From Tetrahymena thermophila SB210 (taxonomy: Eukaryota > Ciliophora > Oligohymenophorea > Hymenostomatida > Tetrahymenidae), in assembly GCF_000189635.1 (NCBI RefSeq), contig NW_002476317.1, forward strand, positions 372,001-436,000: a stretch of 64,000 nucleotides of DNA, given 5' to 3'. Positions within the stretch are counted from its first letter, which is position 1, and every line of letters starts with the position of its first letter. The position numbers and the translations under genes are program-made. Below the pieces are notes generated by a model that ran no database searches, was not told where the DNA came from, and saw only the letters and a program-made list of their open reading frames with translations. Below, one piece after another: positions 1 through 13,009 of the stretch.

Positions 1-455
1 AAAAAAAATAATGTTAGAAAATATTAAACTGTTTTGAGAAAAGCAAATAAAAATTGAAAATTTTTCTTAATTTATTTATCTTTAATTAAATTTAAGTATT
101 TGCTTATCTTATTTTGCTTTCATCATAATACTTTTAAGATATAATATGCAGCATGTCATTTTTATAAATAAATATATCCAAATTGTAATTTTAGTTGTGA
201 AGATTAAATAAATTATGGGTTAAAAAATAATAAAAATTAAAATGTAATCTTTGTCTATAATCAATAACTTCATATTTCATTTTATTTTATTAATATAATC
301 TAATTTTTTGCTTATCAGACATGCTTAATTTACTTAGTTTTTTACATCTTAATGAACTGAAATTAATTAATTTTTGTAAATTTTGCTTGCTCATCTTTAT
401 TAGAATACAAACAATCTTTAAAACTAAATAGGAGTGCAAAAATACTCTTTGATTA
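1..455. other. AT-rich intergenic, left edge
   Basis: Very AT-rich sequence with no reading frame that looks coding on either strand. It carries the 5' flank of the plus-strand gene starting at 456; an in-frame TGA at 450-452 closes that frame just upstream. Confidence 0.6.
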
Positions 456-1090
456 ATGAATTTTGGATTTTAATCAAATAAGGCGATCCTACATAATCGC
501 AATGAATAAGCAAACGCAAAACCTAACTAAAATAAAGCTAAAAGTTCTTCACTGCTATCTAGCTAGGTGTAAGTTGCTCCTAAAATAAGGGGCAGTGTAC
601 AAAGTTAGATTAAGCATGGCTAATAAACTAAAAATCTACACTAGTAGAGCGATATTGAATATAGTAAGAAAAAAGAAGAATAAGTGAATAATATTTTAAA
701 ATACTTCAAATAAATTGATAACCATGATATATTGTAATTAAAATTGAATTTTTATTTAAAATACATGTATGCTTTTTTTTTTTGAGTTTAATTATTGATA
801 GATATTTAATGCATTTGAGAATAACTAAGCTCTAATTATTAATAATATAACATTTAACTCTAATTTAGTTTTTTAACTCAAACGAAGAATGAAGGAAGAG
901 ATATGAAATTATTGTAATTCTAGGATATCAGATCTGAATTGAGTCAACTAAATAGCAAAAATGTCATACAGATAGGGCTTAATATCGAGTAAATGAAGTT
1001 ACTAATATTTTATCTCACAAAAGTAATAGTAAATAAAGAGGAGATTAAGTTACATAAATTAATTATTTTAGTGCGATAGACACTACATGA
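456..1090 (+). CDS. small hypothetical protein, Gln/Lys-rich (3 exons)
   Basis: I do not recognise this protein. The start MNFGFQSNKAILHNRN is fixed by an in-frame TGA immediately upstream. Proposed exons are 456-733, 869-988 and 1072-1090, giving about 138 residues; the phases close and both introns begin GTAA and end TTTAG. GC content in the exons is clearly above the flanks, and the reading uses TAA/TAG as Gln repeatedly. The second exon carries a helical stretch, DIRSELSQLNSK. An alternative donor near 1022 would give a slightly different C-terminus ending near 1116, so the 3' end is the weakest part. No membrane segment or known domain is visible. It is convergent with the next gene. Confidence 0.5.
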
Positions 1091-1261
1091 TAAGAAATTA
1101 AGAGTGAACGAACTCCTCTCCTTTAAATTTCTAACTTTCTATTTCACTCTTTTTTAATAAATTAAGTAATTAAATAACTAAGAAGATTTTTAATAAATAA
1201 AAAATAGTATACTTACCTCAAATCAATTATCTTAATCAATATTTTCCTTTTTCAATCTCTT

Positions 1262-2110
1262 TCAAGCGGTTTCTGGATTTTATTTAAAATCAAGGTAAGA
1301 TTAATAATAAATTCTTTTAGCCTCATTTATTTCTTTACATTTTGCTTTTAAAAAAGTTGATATCTTTTTTAAATTTCTTACACTGATTTAAAATAAAACG
1401 GGTAGGCAGCATTGTTCTATTAATAATGCTCTTAATCTATTTTGACTAACAAATGTCATATTTTTTATTGAACTCATTTAGTCTGACAATATATTTATTT
1501 ATCAATACTCATCATTCATTATCCTGCAAATATTTCCTCGTCATACAATAATTTTAATGCTTTACTAACATTACTCACTTTTATTTTCTCTAAATTAGAG
1601 CGAAATTAACTTTAGCAAATGCCGAGTACCTGAGTGCTTTGGCCAAAGAAATCGTCACAAGGACACCACTTCTTTTAACTCTGAATATTTATCTTAAGTA
1701 ATTTCTTCATATTGATTGATTCTGATTTTATAGATTCATTAAGATTTTAATTGTATTTTCTATTTTCATATTTTTCTATGTTCCAACATTAATTGTCTCT
1801 TTCATCTTTGTTACTTTTACTGAAATACGTAAAATCCGTAAAGCAAATTTGACATTTTCTACTATAATTTTCAAACCCACAAAGTTACATCTGTTTATGC
1901 GTTCCATCTTTTAGAGATTTCTAAAAATATGATGTCTTACATTCGTAATTTAAGAACTTCTAATTAACACGATTTTCAAAAAGAAAATTTTTTTTAATGA
2001 ATTAGAAATTCGTCTTAAAATTTATATTTTAATCTTATAATATGCTAACTAATCTTTACTCGAAAACTAAATAAGCTGGTCAATAAGCCTGAATCAATCT
2101 CAATAAACAT
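1262..2110 (-). CDS. hypothetical protein with CxxC-type cysteines (3 exons)
   Basis: This is an unrecognised protein of about 236 residues. Exons read as 2110-2060, 2013-1575 and 1482-1262; all phases close and the stop is TGA. Two cysteine clusters stand out, RKCQICFTDF and KKWCPCDDFFG, which could be a small zinc-binding unit, although no family is obvious. The C-terminal third is basic and helical, ending in DFKQNPETA. The start is uncertain: an upstream ATG at 2159 could be used with a poorer GTTTTT donor, giving a different N-terminus. A plus-strand reading of the same GC-richer patch near 1610-1680 is short and is taken as a shadow. No membrane helix is seen. Confidence 0.58.
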
Positions 2111-3238
2111 TTTTAGATATTATGTTTTTGATTGAAAATTTGAAAAACCTGACAGCCATAGAACTTTGTTTGATGTAATGCAATTTACTGCTTAATGTTT
2201 TTTCTTTACTTTGTTTAAAAAAGGTGTTTATGTATATCTTTTTATTTAATTAAGGAAAACTGATATATCAAAGAGCTAAATAATGAGACTCGCATAATCC
2301 ATTATGGATCTTCCTTACTTATTAAAATTAAATCTAGTCGTAGAGTAAAAATTTATTTTTATAAATGATTATAATCAATCAGTTATTTCATTTTGTTAAA
2401 TAATAATTTTTATTTAAAAAACAGCAAACACTTAAAGTTAATTGACTTAATTGAAAGTTATTATAATGCGAAAAATCAAATATTGTCTATTCTTTTGCTG
2501 AAAAATAAGTTAAAACAACAAATATTAACGAATTAAATTATTTTAGAATTAGTTACTTTTTGATACATCAAAAATGAAATAGAAATATTTTTTTATCATA
2601 AAATGAATAGTATTTCTAAAATTATACACTATTTTGTAACTGTATTGGGTGATATAAATCAAATATTTTAACAGCAATCTTATTTTTTTAACTATTTATT
2701 TCAATCTATCTTATTTAGTTTAGTAATTAACTTCCTTTGAGTGGAAATAGATTAAATTTAGAAAGGTCGAAAGAAAAAAGAAATACAAATAAAAATGCTT
2801 ATAGATAATTTTTTTTTTTCGATTATAATTTCAAATCTATATTTACATTATTCTAATCTAAAGAAATTATCTAATTTTTATATATTATTTGTTTTATTAT
2901 AGCAACTACCATATGAAATAAAAAAGCCCAATCTTCCCTAAAAAATGATGTATTATAAAAATCTTAATTTAGAATAAGAGAAAATTATTAATTTTTTATT
3001 AGTAATTTAAGAATAAAAACAAAATAAAACTTAAGTGTTTAACCTTAAAATACTAAATAAATAAATTTTTTTTTTTACAAACAGACAAACCAAATAAAGA
3101 ATAAAATAATATGAATTTGTTTAACATTTTACAACATTTTTCTTGCCAAATTTAAAAAAATAATACATCTTGTATCATACAAATATCAATTGGTATAATA
3201 TAAATAATTATATAAAAAATAAATGCTGTTCATTTTAA
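2111..3238. other. AT-rich intergenic
   Basis: Sequence of more than 80% A+T by eye, with homopolymer runs and no coding-like frame on either strand. It separates the 5' side of the minus-strand Cys-containing orphan from the 3' end of the MON2-like gene. No tRNA or repeat array is visible. Confidence 0.6.
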
Positions 3239-6200
3239 TCAGTAATATTAGCTTACTCCTAAAACTTGATAAATTTTTTAAAAAATAACATTTATTGATG
3301 ACTCAAATTGGTTTTAATGTGATGTCATGCACTACTTTATTAAAGGGAAGAGATATATAAGGTGTCCATATTCACTATTTAAAGCTTAACTTTCAAAATT
3401 GTTTTGGATGTCATACGGTAAATCAATCCCTTTTTAATCTTCCTAGATTTAAATATTGTGGAAACTATTTGAGTTTATCTCTAAGTTTTTTAACATTTAA
3501 AGAATGTAATCTATATCTTTAATTTTAGTCCTATTGATTTAAAAACAAATGGTTAATTGAATTAATATATTTTTAAATATTGCTTACGCTTTATAGTATA
3601 CAGAGCCTACCATATATTTTTATTCTTACAAAAATTATTCGAAGGTTAGACGACATCTATTCAATAAAAATGGAAGGAAGAGTACTGCTTTTTCTTAATT
3701 TTCTTTATCCTTATCTGCTTAAGCTGCTTTAAATAGTAGATTTAAGCAATTTTTTGAGAAGTTTATTCCTAAATCATCTAAATTGTACTATGTTTATGAT
3801 TACTCACTCTCAATTTTAAATTAGCTATTTTGGTAAAGAACATACCCAAAAAGTCTAAGATTCTATTTAGAGATGCAAGGTAAAGGAAGAAATTTTGAAA
3901 TAATCAGATCTAAAAGTATCCTTTCACATTCAAAGTACTCTTTTAGCATATCAGAATTATAGTATTTTATAAGATTAGCTAAGTATTTTATAAAAATATT
4001 TTATTCAAAATTAATAAATATTTTATTTACCTATATCATATTTATTTTGAATGAAATATTCACATAAGATTTAATACAATTTATGGATGAATTAAGGTTC
4101 TTTTTATATTAAAAAGAGTGATAAGTCTTATAGACATTCTGTGCTTGTCATCCATATAGGCTTGTTCCTTGAAGAAAAACAATTTTATTGGGTTAACTCC
4201 ATATACTTAATGTTGTTTTTTGTAAAAATTGTTGTCTAAATAGAAAGAACGAATTGATAAATATATTATTTTTCAAAATTAGTTTCATTTTTTATTTGCT
4301 AAATCATAAGAGGGATTATCTTTTTTTGTATGTTATCAATCAAAAGAGAATTTAATGGTAAGTTAATGATTTTTCGTATAAGATTTATGTATTCTTCTTC
4401 TAAAATTGGAGATTCTTGCATGGCTTGCATGCATCTCTACAAGATTTCAATGTAGTATTTTTCATCAGGGAAAATCTTGTTTGCTTATAGTTCATGTTCA
4501 TCATTAACAAGCTTTGGAAATAAAATTATCAGGTAAAAAAGTTCAAAAACATTTGCTATTTGAGAGTTTTGTAATTTTTTATCTTCCTATTATAAAAATA
4601 TTTTATTAAAATATATTTTGGCTATCTTTAAAAATAAAATATTCACATCATTCGTAAATTTGGTTTAAATGAAATCATCTATCCACCCTAAAACTTCTGG
4701 CTAAAACTACTGAAATATGCTTTTCACGTTTTTAACTTATGGAGGAACAGTTTAGAAAAACGATTAAAGGTAAACAATGATGCTTAAGAACATTTGATTA
4801 TTTTGCAGTGTTTATAGTGGCTTTAACCCATATAAATCTCTCATGCATTTTATGGATTCCTTGTTTAAATCATTAAGATTTATTTCAAGGAATTTAAGTA
4901 GCAGTGATAAGCATTTTTCTATTAAAGAAACAATACTCTTTTAATTAAGAGCTAATAATTCCTAATATTCTGATTGATTCTCTAAATCAACCCCATTTTC
5001 TTGTTATTCTTAGCCTGGCTTTTAAAAACTTTGAAATGATTTTTAGATGCTATAAAACATAGTATCAGAATCTTCCATTAATGTGGAACCTTAACTGAGA
5101 GTTTCTTTTTTATCAAGGATGTTAATATAGCGTTTTGTTATTTTAGTCAAATGTTAGCATGTATTAGAAGCTGTCTCTTCCCATTACTTTATCTTATCTG
5201 AACCATTTCTTATTTCTTATTTTAAATTTGTTATAACACTTTCTCCCATGTTCCACACCATGTTTTCTAAAATTTAAACACTAGACTAAGCTCTAATTAA
5301 TAAAATCTTTCTCAAGCAATATTAAAGAAGTAAAATAAAATTACGATAATTTTGAAAAATTGTGAACGATCAGTTGTTAGAATATATGCTGAGCTGAATT
5401 TCTTGCTTCGGCGTGAGGATCTACACATAGTGAAAGTAGTTTTTCAAGGATAGATGTAATAAGCAAGCCAAACTCTTCTTTGCTTATGAATTAAGAATCA
5501 GTGCTGCTTTAGATGTTTGTTTATTTTTTGGCAATATGGTCTCCTATATGCCAAAGCATATCACAGCTTAAATAATTAATATTATTATCATCTTTTATTT
5601 ATTTTAATAAAAAACAATTAATTGTTCATTTTGAAATAAATAATCAATAATATATAATTTATTTTTAAAATAGCAAATTTTTACTAGAATATTTTTTAAA
5701 GTTTTCAATAATCATGAGCAAAGTGGACATTTTAGAGTGATGTAAGTTACTTAAATATTAGTTAACCAAGAGTTCAATGCATTTAATGCCTAATATAATT
5801 AAAAGTTTTTTTTTGAATAAATTTAAACAAATTAATTAATTAACCTGTAAATATATAATTTTAAGAAGAATCTGTTGATATTCCTTTGAGTATGTCTAAA
5901 ATTTGGCTCCATCCACTTTAATTGATAACATGCCCATTATTTTGTAAAATTTTTAATATATTATTCATTATGATGTCCTTTGATTCACTGTGACACTAAA
6001 TATCAATCCAGGGCTAAAATAGAGTAAACTACCAGTTCTCTTTGGTCCACTTTTCCTTATCCTTAAAAGTGGGCTGCTTTACATCAACCTTACGGACATA
6101 TGTAGTTGTTGAGTTTTCTTAGTATTCATCTTCTAAATATTGGAATGACTCTAAAACAAAATCTCCCAACGTCTCCACAGCCTTCTCTCTAAAAAATTTA

Positions 6201-9042
6201 TTTCTAGTAGTTGCTATAGACAGAAAATTTGCAGAAACTGTCTCCCACATTCTTTGTATTTACAAATTAAATTAAAAAATTTATTAAATTTAAAATATTT
6301 TACAAATCTATTCTATAAAGGTTCACTTTTAGTGTTTCGAGAAGCTTTTGCAAGCTAAATATTGACTACTTGCTTTTAACGTTAATACTAGCATCATTTT
6401 TTTTTTATGCAGAAGAACTGTTAGATAAAGAGGCGCAATTTTTTTCATCAGAAATTTAATCAACGATTAATTCAAATAAAGAATTCAATAAAGTAAGAAG
6501 ATGGTTGTTTTCATAATTCTATGAATTTTCAAATAAATAGTCTAATGTGTTTTATAATGTTTAAATATCTGTTAATTTTGAAAGTTCCTCCTAGGTGTTA
6601 TCTCTAGCTATCCTATTTTTATTGTAAAGACTTTCACTTTTCTAAAGGAAGACGAGAATATAAATCCAACTGTTCATCTCAAGTAAATCTAAAAAATAAA
6701 TATATTTTTAGCAACAAAAATTAATGATCAAAGTAAATTTTCTGGAAAATTATAATTAAAGAAAGCAAATTTTCTTAAAAATTACTTCCTAAGCAGTGTG
6801 CTATATTTAAGACCATTTTATTTGTTTGTATATTACGGGGAGTCATATCAGAGTCTTTTGGTAACGAATAATTACAAATAGCTTTTATGAACTGATCTGA
6901 AGCTGTTCTGTTTGATATTGTACCTGAAATATTTGTAAATGTTTGTATAATATTTAGAATATTCTAAAACAACGATTCATCTACAGTTTATGCAAGTAAT
7001 ATTTTAACAGAAGAATAAACTTCTTTCCATATCAGGTCAAAAATGCTTTTGAATCCTTCATATTATGAAGTTCTATTATTTTCTAATATCTTTTATCCTA
7101 ATTCAAATCCTAGTTTATTTCTGCAAATTATTTCTAAGGAATTAGAAAGCTTTAAGAAAAAATCTATTGCCTGCTTAATCTATAAAAATGAATTTATTTG
7201 AGGAAACTCTATATCTTAGTCATTAGTTTCAATAGCTTTTGCTGTTTTTATATTTATTTGTTATGATTAAATTACCCTCTGTTATCCATATTCATTTTAT
7301 TGCTGATTTATTTGTTGGACTACCTTGACTGCACATTACAGTATTTGCATAAATGTCTAATCAAAAAAAATCACTTAAAACGTCGATGTATTATAAAATT
7401 AATTTACATTATTTGGTTGTTTTTTGAAGTTGTAAGCACAAAACATCTAATAAAGTGTTTCGTACTCAGAAACTACAAAAATCAACCCTTCAAATGACCA
7501 ATATTTGACTTAAGATAGTTCTTTTCCTAAAGCAAGTTAAACAAGAGTTTCTAAAACTTCAAATTCATCATTGAAAATGGTTATAGTTTTTGTTAATCCT
7601 CTTATCAAATTAAGAACTTTAAATTTAAATATTAAAAAAAAAAGATTTTAGTTGAAATGAAAAATTTTTAATTAATTTTTTACTTTAAATATTAGTATTG
7701 CTATTATTAGTCAGTGATTTTTTTATAATTGGGAAAAAGTTAAATCTGAAAACACTTTGAATTTCTTTGTAAGTTTAAACATTTTTGCCGATTTCTAAAA
7801 GTGATTAAAACAATATATTAAATCCTATTTTATATTTTATTTATTAATTTTTACATTCTTTTGAATTTACTTATTATTTAAATTACCTAATTCTTTATCT
7901 ATAGGAATAGTTTTAGGCCACCATTAACACCTTTAATCATCTGCAAGCATTACAAAATCATACAGTACTTATGCCAAAAATCTAATTTTCTCTTCTTAAG
8001 CAGTTATACTTACATTAACTATTTTTACTCCATTTTCTCTCTTTAAAGGAGAACTATTATTATTGCTACTAATCTCTTTCCTCTCTGGAGAACTATTTTC
8101 TTCTCCAACGTTTTATTGCTAGTTTGTATTAATAGTTGATTCTTTAATTATATTTGACATAATTTAATTTAGAGAACTAATTGAAGTGTTTGCAATTAAA
8201 GGATTTTTAGAGCTTTTCATTAAAATCAACATAGTAAACACCTATTAAATAATTTATAATAAGTTTAATTGACTTTAATAATATTTTTTAAAAATTGAAT
8301 ATAAATTTGTAGCTATTTTTATTGCATTACTTGCTTATTAAACCTAAATAAAAACAATTTATCTTTATTTTTTTAAAAATATTTCATATTTCAATTTAAA
8401 TACAAATATTACTTTTTCTAAAAATTCTATATTTGTAACTGTTAAAGTCGTCTAGCTGACAAGTATGCAGAATGTCTGCTATAATTTAATCTACAGTGCA
8501 TCATTATTGATTTCTTGGATTTTTAATAGGTAATCTAAGATTTAGCTATGAATAGACTATTTATTAAATTAATGGATCAATTTTAGATAGTAGAAACTAG
8601 CATCGTGAGATAAAAATTAAGAAATAAAAATGATAACTAAAGAATTACTGTATTTATTATTTATAGAGTGAGCAGATTCTATACAAATCCTAAAATCAAT
8701 ATATTCACTTTTGCTTTTTTGATGTCTCCTATTATGATTAAAATACGCTATAAACAGTCTATGGGAAAGACAAACGCTCTATTTTATTACACATAAACTT
8801 TTTAACCTTCTATATCATTTTGCAGTAACTATATATTCTAATTTTAACATAAAAAAATGAAGTAATCCTATCGAAAAAGTATATTTTTTTCATTTATTTA
8901 GTATATACATCATCAAATGTATAAATCTAGATAAACTTAATGATAAGTATTAAAGATTTACATCACGTAAAAGAGTGTATTTTTTCTTGATGTTATTCTT
9001 TAAATTTTTAACTTCTTCTATGATTAACCCTAATTTGTTCAT
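3239..9042 (-). CDS. MON2: MON2-family protein (DCB/HUS, HEAT-type; Golgi/endosome trafficking)
   Basis: MON2 proteins resemble large Arf-GEFs without a Sec7 domain and act with DOP1 at the Golgi/endosome. The reading starts MNKLGLIIEEVKNLKNN (start codon at 9042), like the N-terminal DCB region. It continues with FLSHDASFYYLKLIHQF and LQIKLQQTFCILVSQTTL, matching the repeated helices after the SHE motif in MON2. The middle holds SEYETLYQMFCAYNF, the counterpart of the LLRSFCxxYD segment. Near 6000-6200 lies REKAVETLGDFV followed by IMNNILKILQNNGHVI, matching the hallmark of MON2 in which a conserved ILQ segment precedes a W-x3-L helix. The C-terminus, GHLIYLFPLIKQCMTSH, ends at TGA 3239-3241. 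Several AT-rich introns interrupt it, including large ones near 8250-8400 and 5560-5850; not all were resolved. Its 5' end is divergent from the CSC1-like gene. Confidence 0.86.
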
Positions 9043-10240
9043 TTTATGATACAGCTAATTGATGAAATAAATGCAATGAGTCTCTACTACTTATCTAATT
9101 ATTAACTAACTCTCTTTATAATTAATATAGAGCTTGATAACTATTTTATCTGATGATATTTTGATTATTTATGCAATTATTTATTTTAGCGTTTTGATGG
9201 TTTTCTTTCTCAATAAAATAGTCGGAATATATAAATTACTTTAAAAGTGTATAATTTGCACAATCTTCAAAAATTTATTTGTTTTAATAGTAATAAAAAG
9301 TACATATCAAAATCTATTTAAGGTTTGTTAATTTTCTTATTCAGCTTATTACATTTATTTATAAACAATATTTTTTTTTATTTACATTAACTAAATACAT
9401 TCATAATTAAAATAAATTTTGCGATCTTATGAATTTTGATGTTGAAAAAGTTAAATTTTTTTAAATTGTTCTTTTTCTTCTTTAAATACCAAGCATTTTA
9501 ATGTAGATTTTTTTTAATTCATTTCATTATTATTGGTTTAATTATCAAAAAAAATCTAATTTATTTTATTTATTAAAATAAATTTTGAAAATGTAGAATT
9601 ACTACAAAAAAAAAGTTCTACTTTTTAAATGTTTTCTATTTAAAAGACTTCATATATGCATAAATACTTAAATTTCTTTAAATAGTAATTATTAAACAAA
9701 AAAATTAATTTATTGATCAAAAAAATAATTTTATTTTAGAAAACTCTTCAATTAAATAAAAATAAAATTTTTTAGTTTTAATTGGAAAACTAAATTTTTA
9801 CTATTAAGAGAATGTTAAATAAAGATAAGATTTTATGAAATAGATTTTGAGTAAATATTAATAAGTAATAAATATTTTTATCTATTTTAATATATATTTC
9901 TTGAATCTAGTATAAAGCGTGCTATTAGAGTGTTTTTGAAAACCTATTAAAATACTTGTGCTTGTAATATCCAAATAACTTATTAAATACACAATTAAAA
10001 CGAATTATGCATGTATTTATGAATAATCATCATAAATTTAAGGAACAAAAGATCAAAATAAAATTGAATTACTCTGAATTATTGCAAAAGCTCATAATAT
10101 AATTTAAGTATCTTATTAATTTATATGTATTATTTAATTTATTTAAATTAAATTCTTAATAAAGTTATAAACAACCTGAAGAAAGTTTAAGCGAAAAAGG
10201 ATTTGTTTAGTTTAGTTTAGTAGATAATATAAATTTTAAT
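9043..10240. promoter_or_regulatory. divergent intergenic/promoter region
   Basis: About 1.2 kb of extremely AT-rich DNA between two start codons that point away from each other (MON2-like on minus, CSC1-like on plus), so both promoters must lie here. There are many poly-A and poly-T tracts. A short GTTTA-type repeat sits at 10205-10220, close to the plus-strand start. No specific factor site can be named. Confidence 0.55.
10205..10220. repeat. (GTTTA)3 short tandem repeat
   Basis: Three exact copies of GTTTA followed by a partial copy, 20 bp upstream of the CSC1-like start codon. Probably a simple 5'-flank repeat. Confidence 0.6.
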
Positions 10241-13009
10241 ATGTTAACACATTCTTCAAGTAGAGGCTAGTTATTGATGCCCCTTTTAAGTAGAGATACT
10301 TCAATGCAGGAACTAAGATAAAATGTTTTACCTGTCTATGATCCATTCAAATCACCTCCAGATTTTACTTTAGTTGACATGCACGCAAAGGCTTGCCTTG
10401 TTGGTAAACTCGAGGAGAAATAGGACAATATCGAATGCTGTCCTTGCTGCAATAACTTTGTTAATAAAGGAAATATGGATATTAATTGCAGCGATTAAGA
10501 TTTGGAGTTTTTAGGAGCTGCTTATCCATTATTTTTTAAAATGACAATCTATGTGATTATTTTTATTCTTATCCTTTTTTTCTTTGGAGGCTCTATGCGT
10601 ATTATGTGGAGTAACTGGAATTGCGAGGATGATTGTGTAAGATTCTTTGGATATTTTGTAATTATGGATTCTAGTAAAGAGCATGAATAGTTTAATGGCA
10701 TGTGGTATGACCTTCTTACATCTTTAATTCTTATGGCAGCTGTTATAGTAATAAAGCCTCAAATTGCAAATAATATAAATGATATCAATATTGGATTTAT
10801 TGATCCAGCATCATTTACTATTGCTATGAAGAATCTTCCTCAAAACACAAAAAAGGAAGACATTGAAAATTTCTTCAAGCCTGTATTGAAGCGTTCAAAA
10901 GATTAGCCTAAAATAGAGAAAATAAATTTTGCTTATTCAGTCGATTAATATTTTGCTGCTTTTAATTCAAAAGTAATTTAATTAAAAAATAGAAATTTAG
11001 AAATTTCATATTAAAAAGAAGGAATGAACAAAATTAAAAAATGATGAAATAATTAATGAATGAATGAATGAATTATTGTTATTATTTAGGTACAAATAAA
11101 TTATTAATTAACTTTTATAAAAAATATAGATTAGCTGCATCACTTAGATAAATAAAATCAATTTAAAACTTAATGATAACTTTTGTGAAGAAAGTAAAAA
11201 ACCTAAGTTGAGACAGTAATTAGAATATCAACAAAACCTTCTCAAGTAGCATGAAGAGCAATTGGAAAAATTCAGTAAAGAATGCGAAAAAGAAGGTTAT
11301 ACGGAAAATTTTACAGGAACGGCGTTTGTTACATTCAACACTTAAAAAATTATTAAACCTATTCTTAGTGAATGGGGCAATAGCACAAGAAGAAGTTTAC
11401 AAAATTTCCTGTTTGGGTGCTTTTAATCACCTTACTAGGATTTCAAGGGTAATAAATTAATCATTACAAAGGTAAAATTAGACTTAAAGGCTTTTTACTT
11501 TAATTGAAACAATTTAAATATTTAAAGGCTCCTACTCCTACTGATATTCTTTGGGACAACCAAAAATTCTCCTTCTTCAGAACTTATTTGAATAATTCAC
11601 TTATGATTTTTGTTGCCCTAGCTATTTTGTTTGGTAGTTTTTATCTTCAATATATAATAATGAAAATAGTTTATCCCTTCAGAAAGAATGCAAGCTAAGA
11701 TTTCGGTAAAAGAATCTAAGCTTATGCTATGTCACTTGTAGTCGTCACTTGTAATGCAATTCTAAGATTGGTTGTCATGTATTTTACACAGCTTTAAAAG
11801 CTAGACTCATAAGTACGCTATAACTCTGCATATATTAATAGGTAATTTTATATTTAAATTTTAATTAATTATTAAATAAATTTTATTTTATAATTAATAG
11901 ATATGTCGTTCTTTTGTTTTTTAATAGTGCTTTTATGCCTTACTTGATTCATAAGAAATGGGATGATGATATTTAAGTTAGCTCAAACCTTCTTTTGCAA
12001 GATATTACTTTCTTATTTTTAACTAATGCTTTCTCAGAGCCCTTAGCCAAAATATTTAATGTTTTTTGGGTTCACAGAGTTTACATGAGATACATAATTA
12101 GGAAGTATGAGCCAAACAAATGCCCTTACACTTAGCACGAAGCAAATTACTGGCATGAAGGTCCTTCATTTTTTATAGCGAATAGTTATGCTTACATATC
12201 TCGTACTTTATTTTTATGTACTTGGTATGCTTCTGTATCTCCTTATGGGCTATTGTTTTCCTTAATAGGTAATCTACCTTTCTCAAGAATTAATTCAAAT
12301 CTAAAACTATTTTAGATTTTTATAATGAAAATATTTTTAATTTAAATAAATAGGTTTAATCTGTAATTATTATGTGGACAGGATCTTACTATTGAGATAT
12401 TGTTCATGCCCTGAATCCTAAAGTGAAGACATAATTACAGAAGTTGTGAATTCGCTTCCTTTCTTGCCTATTATTTATATTTGTGGTGTGATATAATTCT
12501 AAAATAGATCGAAGTTAGAGGTTAACGAAAATTTATTTGTTTTCTTTGGTTAATATTTTGAATATGGATTAACTTCGGTAGCTATGTTTGTGTCTTTTGT
12601 TGGATATCTGCTGATAAACCATTTGTAAAAAGATAAAAAAGAATAATTTAGTGATAAATTCAACATTCAGTATAATGATGCAATTAGTGAGTTTAGAACT
12701 GAATATGAAAAAGTCAACCCTATCACTTCTTTTAAAGCAAATATGGAATGGACTAAAGCCATGAACAAAAAAAGAGCAAATAACGTAGTTGGTAATTAAA
12801 TGACTAATGTGTAAAATAGAAATACTAGAACAACAAATTATTTTGCTTTCGGTGGTGCTAATATAAGAAATTCAACTTTGCTGTAACGTAACAGTAGTTT
12901 GGGTAATTTAAATGCATTTAGGTAAAGAATACCTGAAGTAGATCACAGGCTACCTATGACGTCTTCTTAATCGAATTTAAATGCTTTTGAATTGATTAAA
13001 TTTAACTGA
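10241..13009 (+). CDS. CSC1/OSCA/TMEM63-like membrane protein (putative ion channel)
   Basis: CSC1/OSCA/TMEM63 proteins are plasma- or endo-membrane channels gated by osmotic or mechanical stress. Exons are 10241-10972, 11130-11471, 11528-11841, 11901-12268 and 12354-13009; all phases close, giving 803 residues. The order fits the family. A Cys-rich N-terminus (ECCPCCNNF) precedes a first hydrophobic helix and a second helix ending MAAVIVIKPQ. A cytosolic RRM-like domain follows (FTIAMKNLPQNTKKEDIENF, then FTGTAFVTFNT), with a charged helical linker. Next comes APTPTDILWDN, the family's conserved AP-x-P-xDIxW entry into the 7-TM region, then at least six more hydrophobic segments. The tail is hydrophilic. 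The TM region is more divergent than in fungal or plant members, so channel activity is inferred, not shown. Confidence 0.9.
11054..11073. repeat. (AATG)n microsatellite in intron 1 of the CSC1-like gene
   Basis: About four tandem ATGA/AATG units inside the first intron (10973-11129). This intron also carries several in-frame TGA codons, consistent with its removal. Confidence 0.7.

Noticed and set aside
420..660. GC-richer patch considered as a structured RNA or intron-encoded ribozyme
   Set aside because: No group I core or tRNA-like elements could be found, and it translates cleanly as the first exon of the small plus-strand gene.
1557..1715. Plus-strand 52-residue ORF containing KCRVPECFGQRNRHKD
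   Set aside because: It overlaps the GC-richer exon of the minus-strand Cys-containing orphan, which joins in phase with two other exons; the plus ORF stands alone.
7300..7497. Plus ORF MLIYLLDYLDCTLQ...
   Set aside because: Antisense to the MON2-like segment SEYETLYQMFCAYNF; composition is Leu/Lys/Ile-rich as expected for a shadow.
8400..8942. Long plus-strand open frame (about 180 codons in the ciliate code) with coding-like parts
   Set aside because: It lies antisense to the MON2-like N-terminus, whose minus-strand reading aligns with the family over this exact stretch. The plus frame is a shadow.
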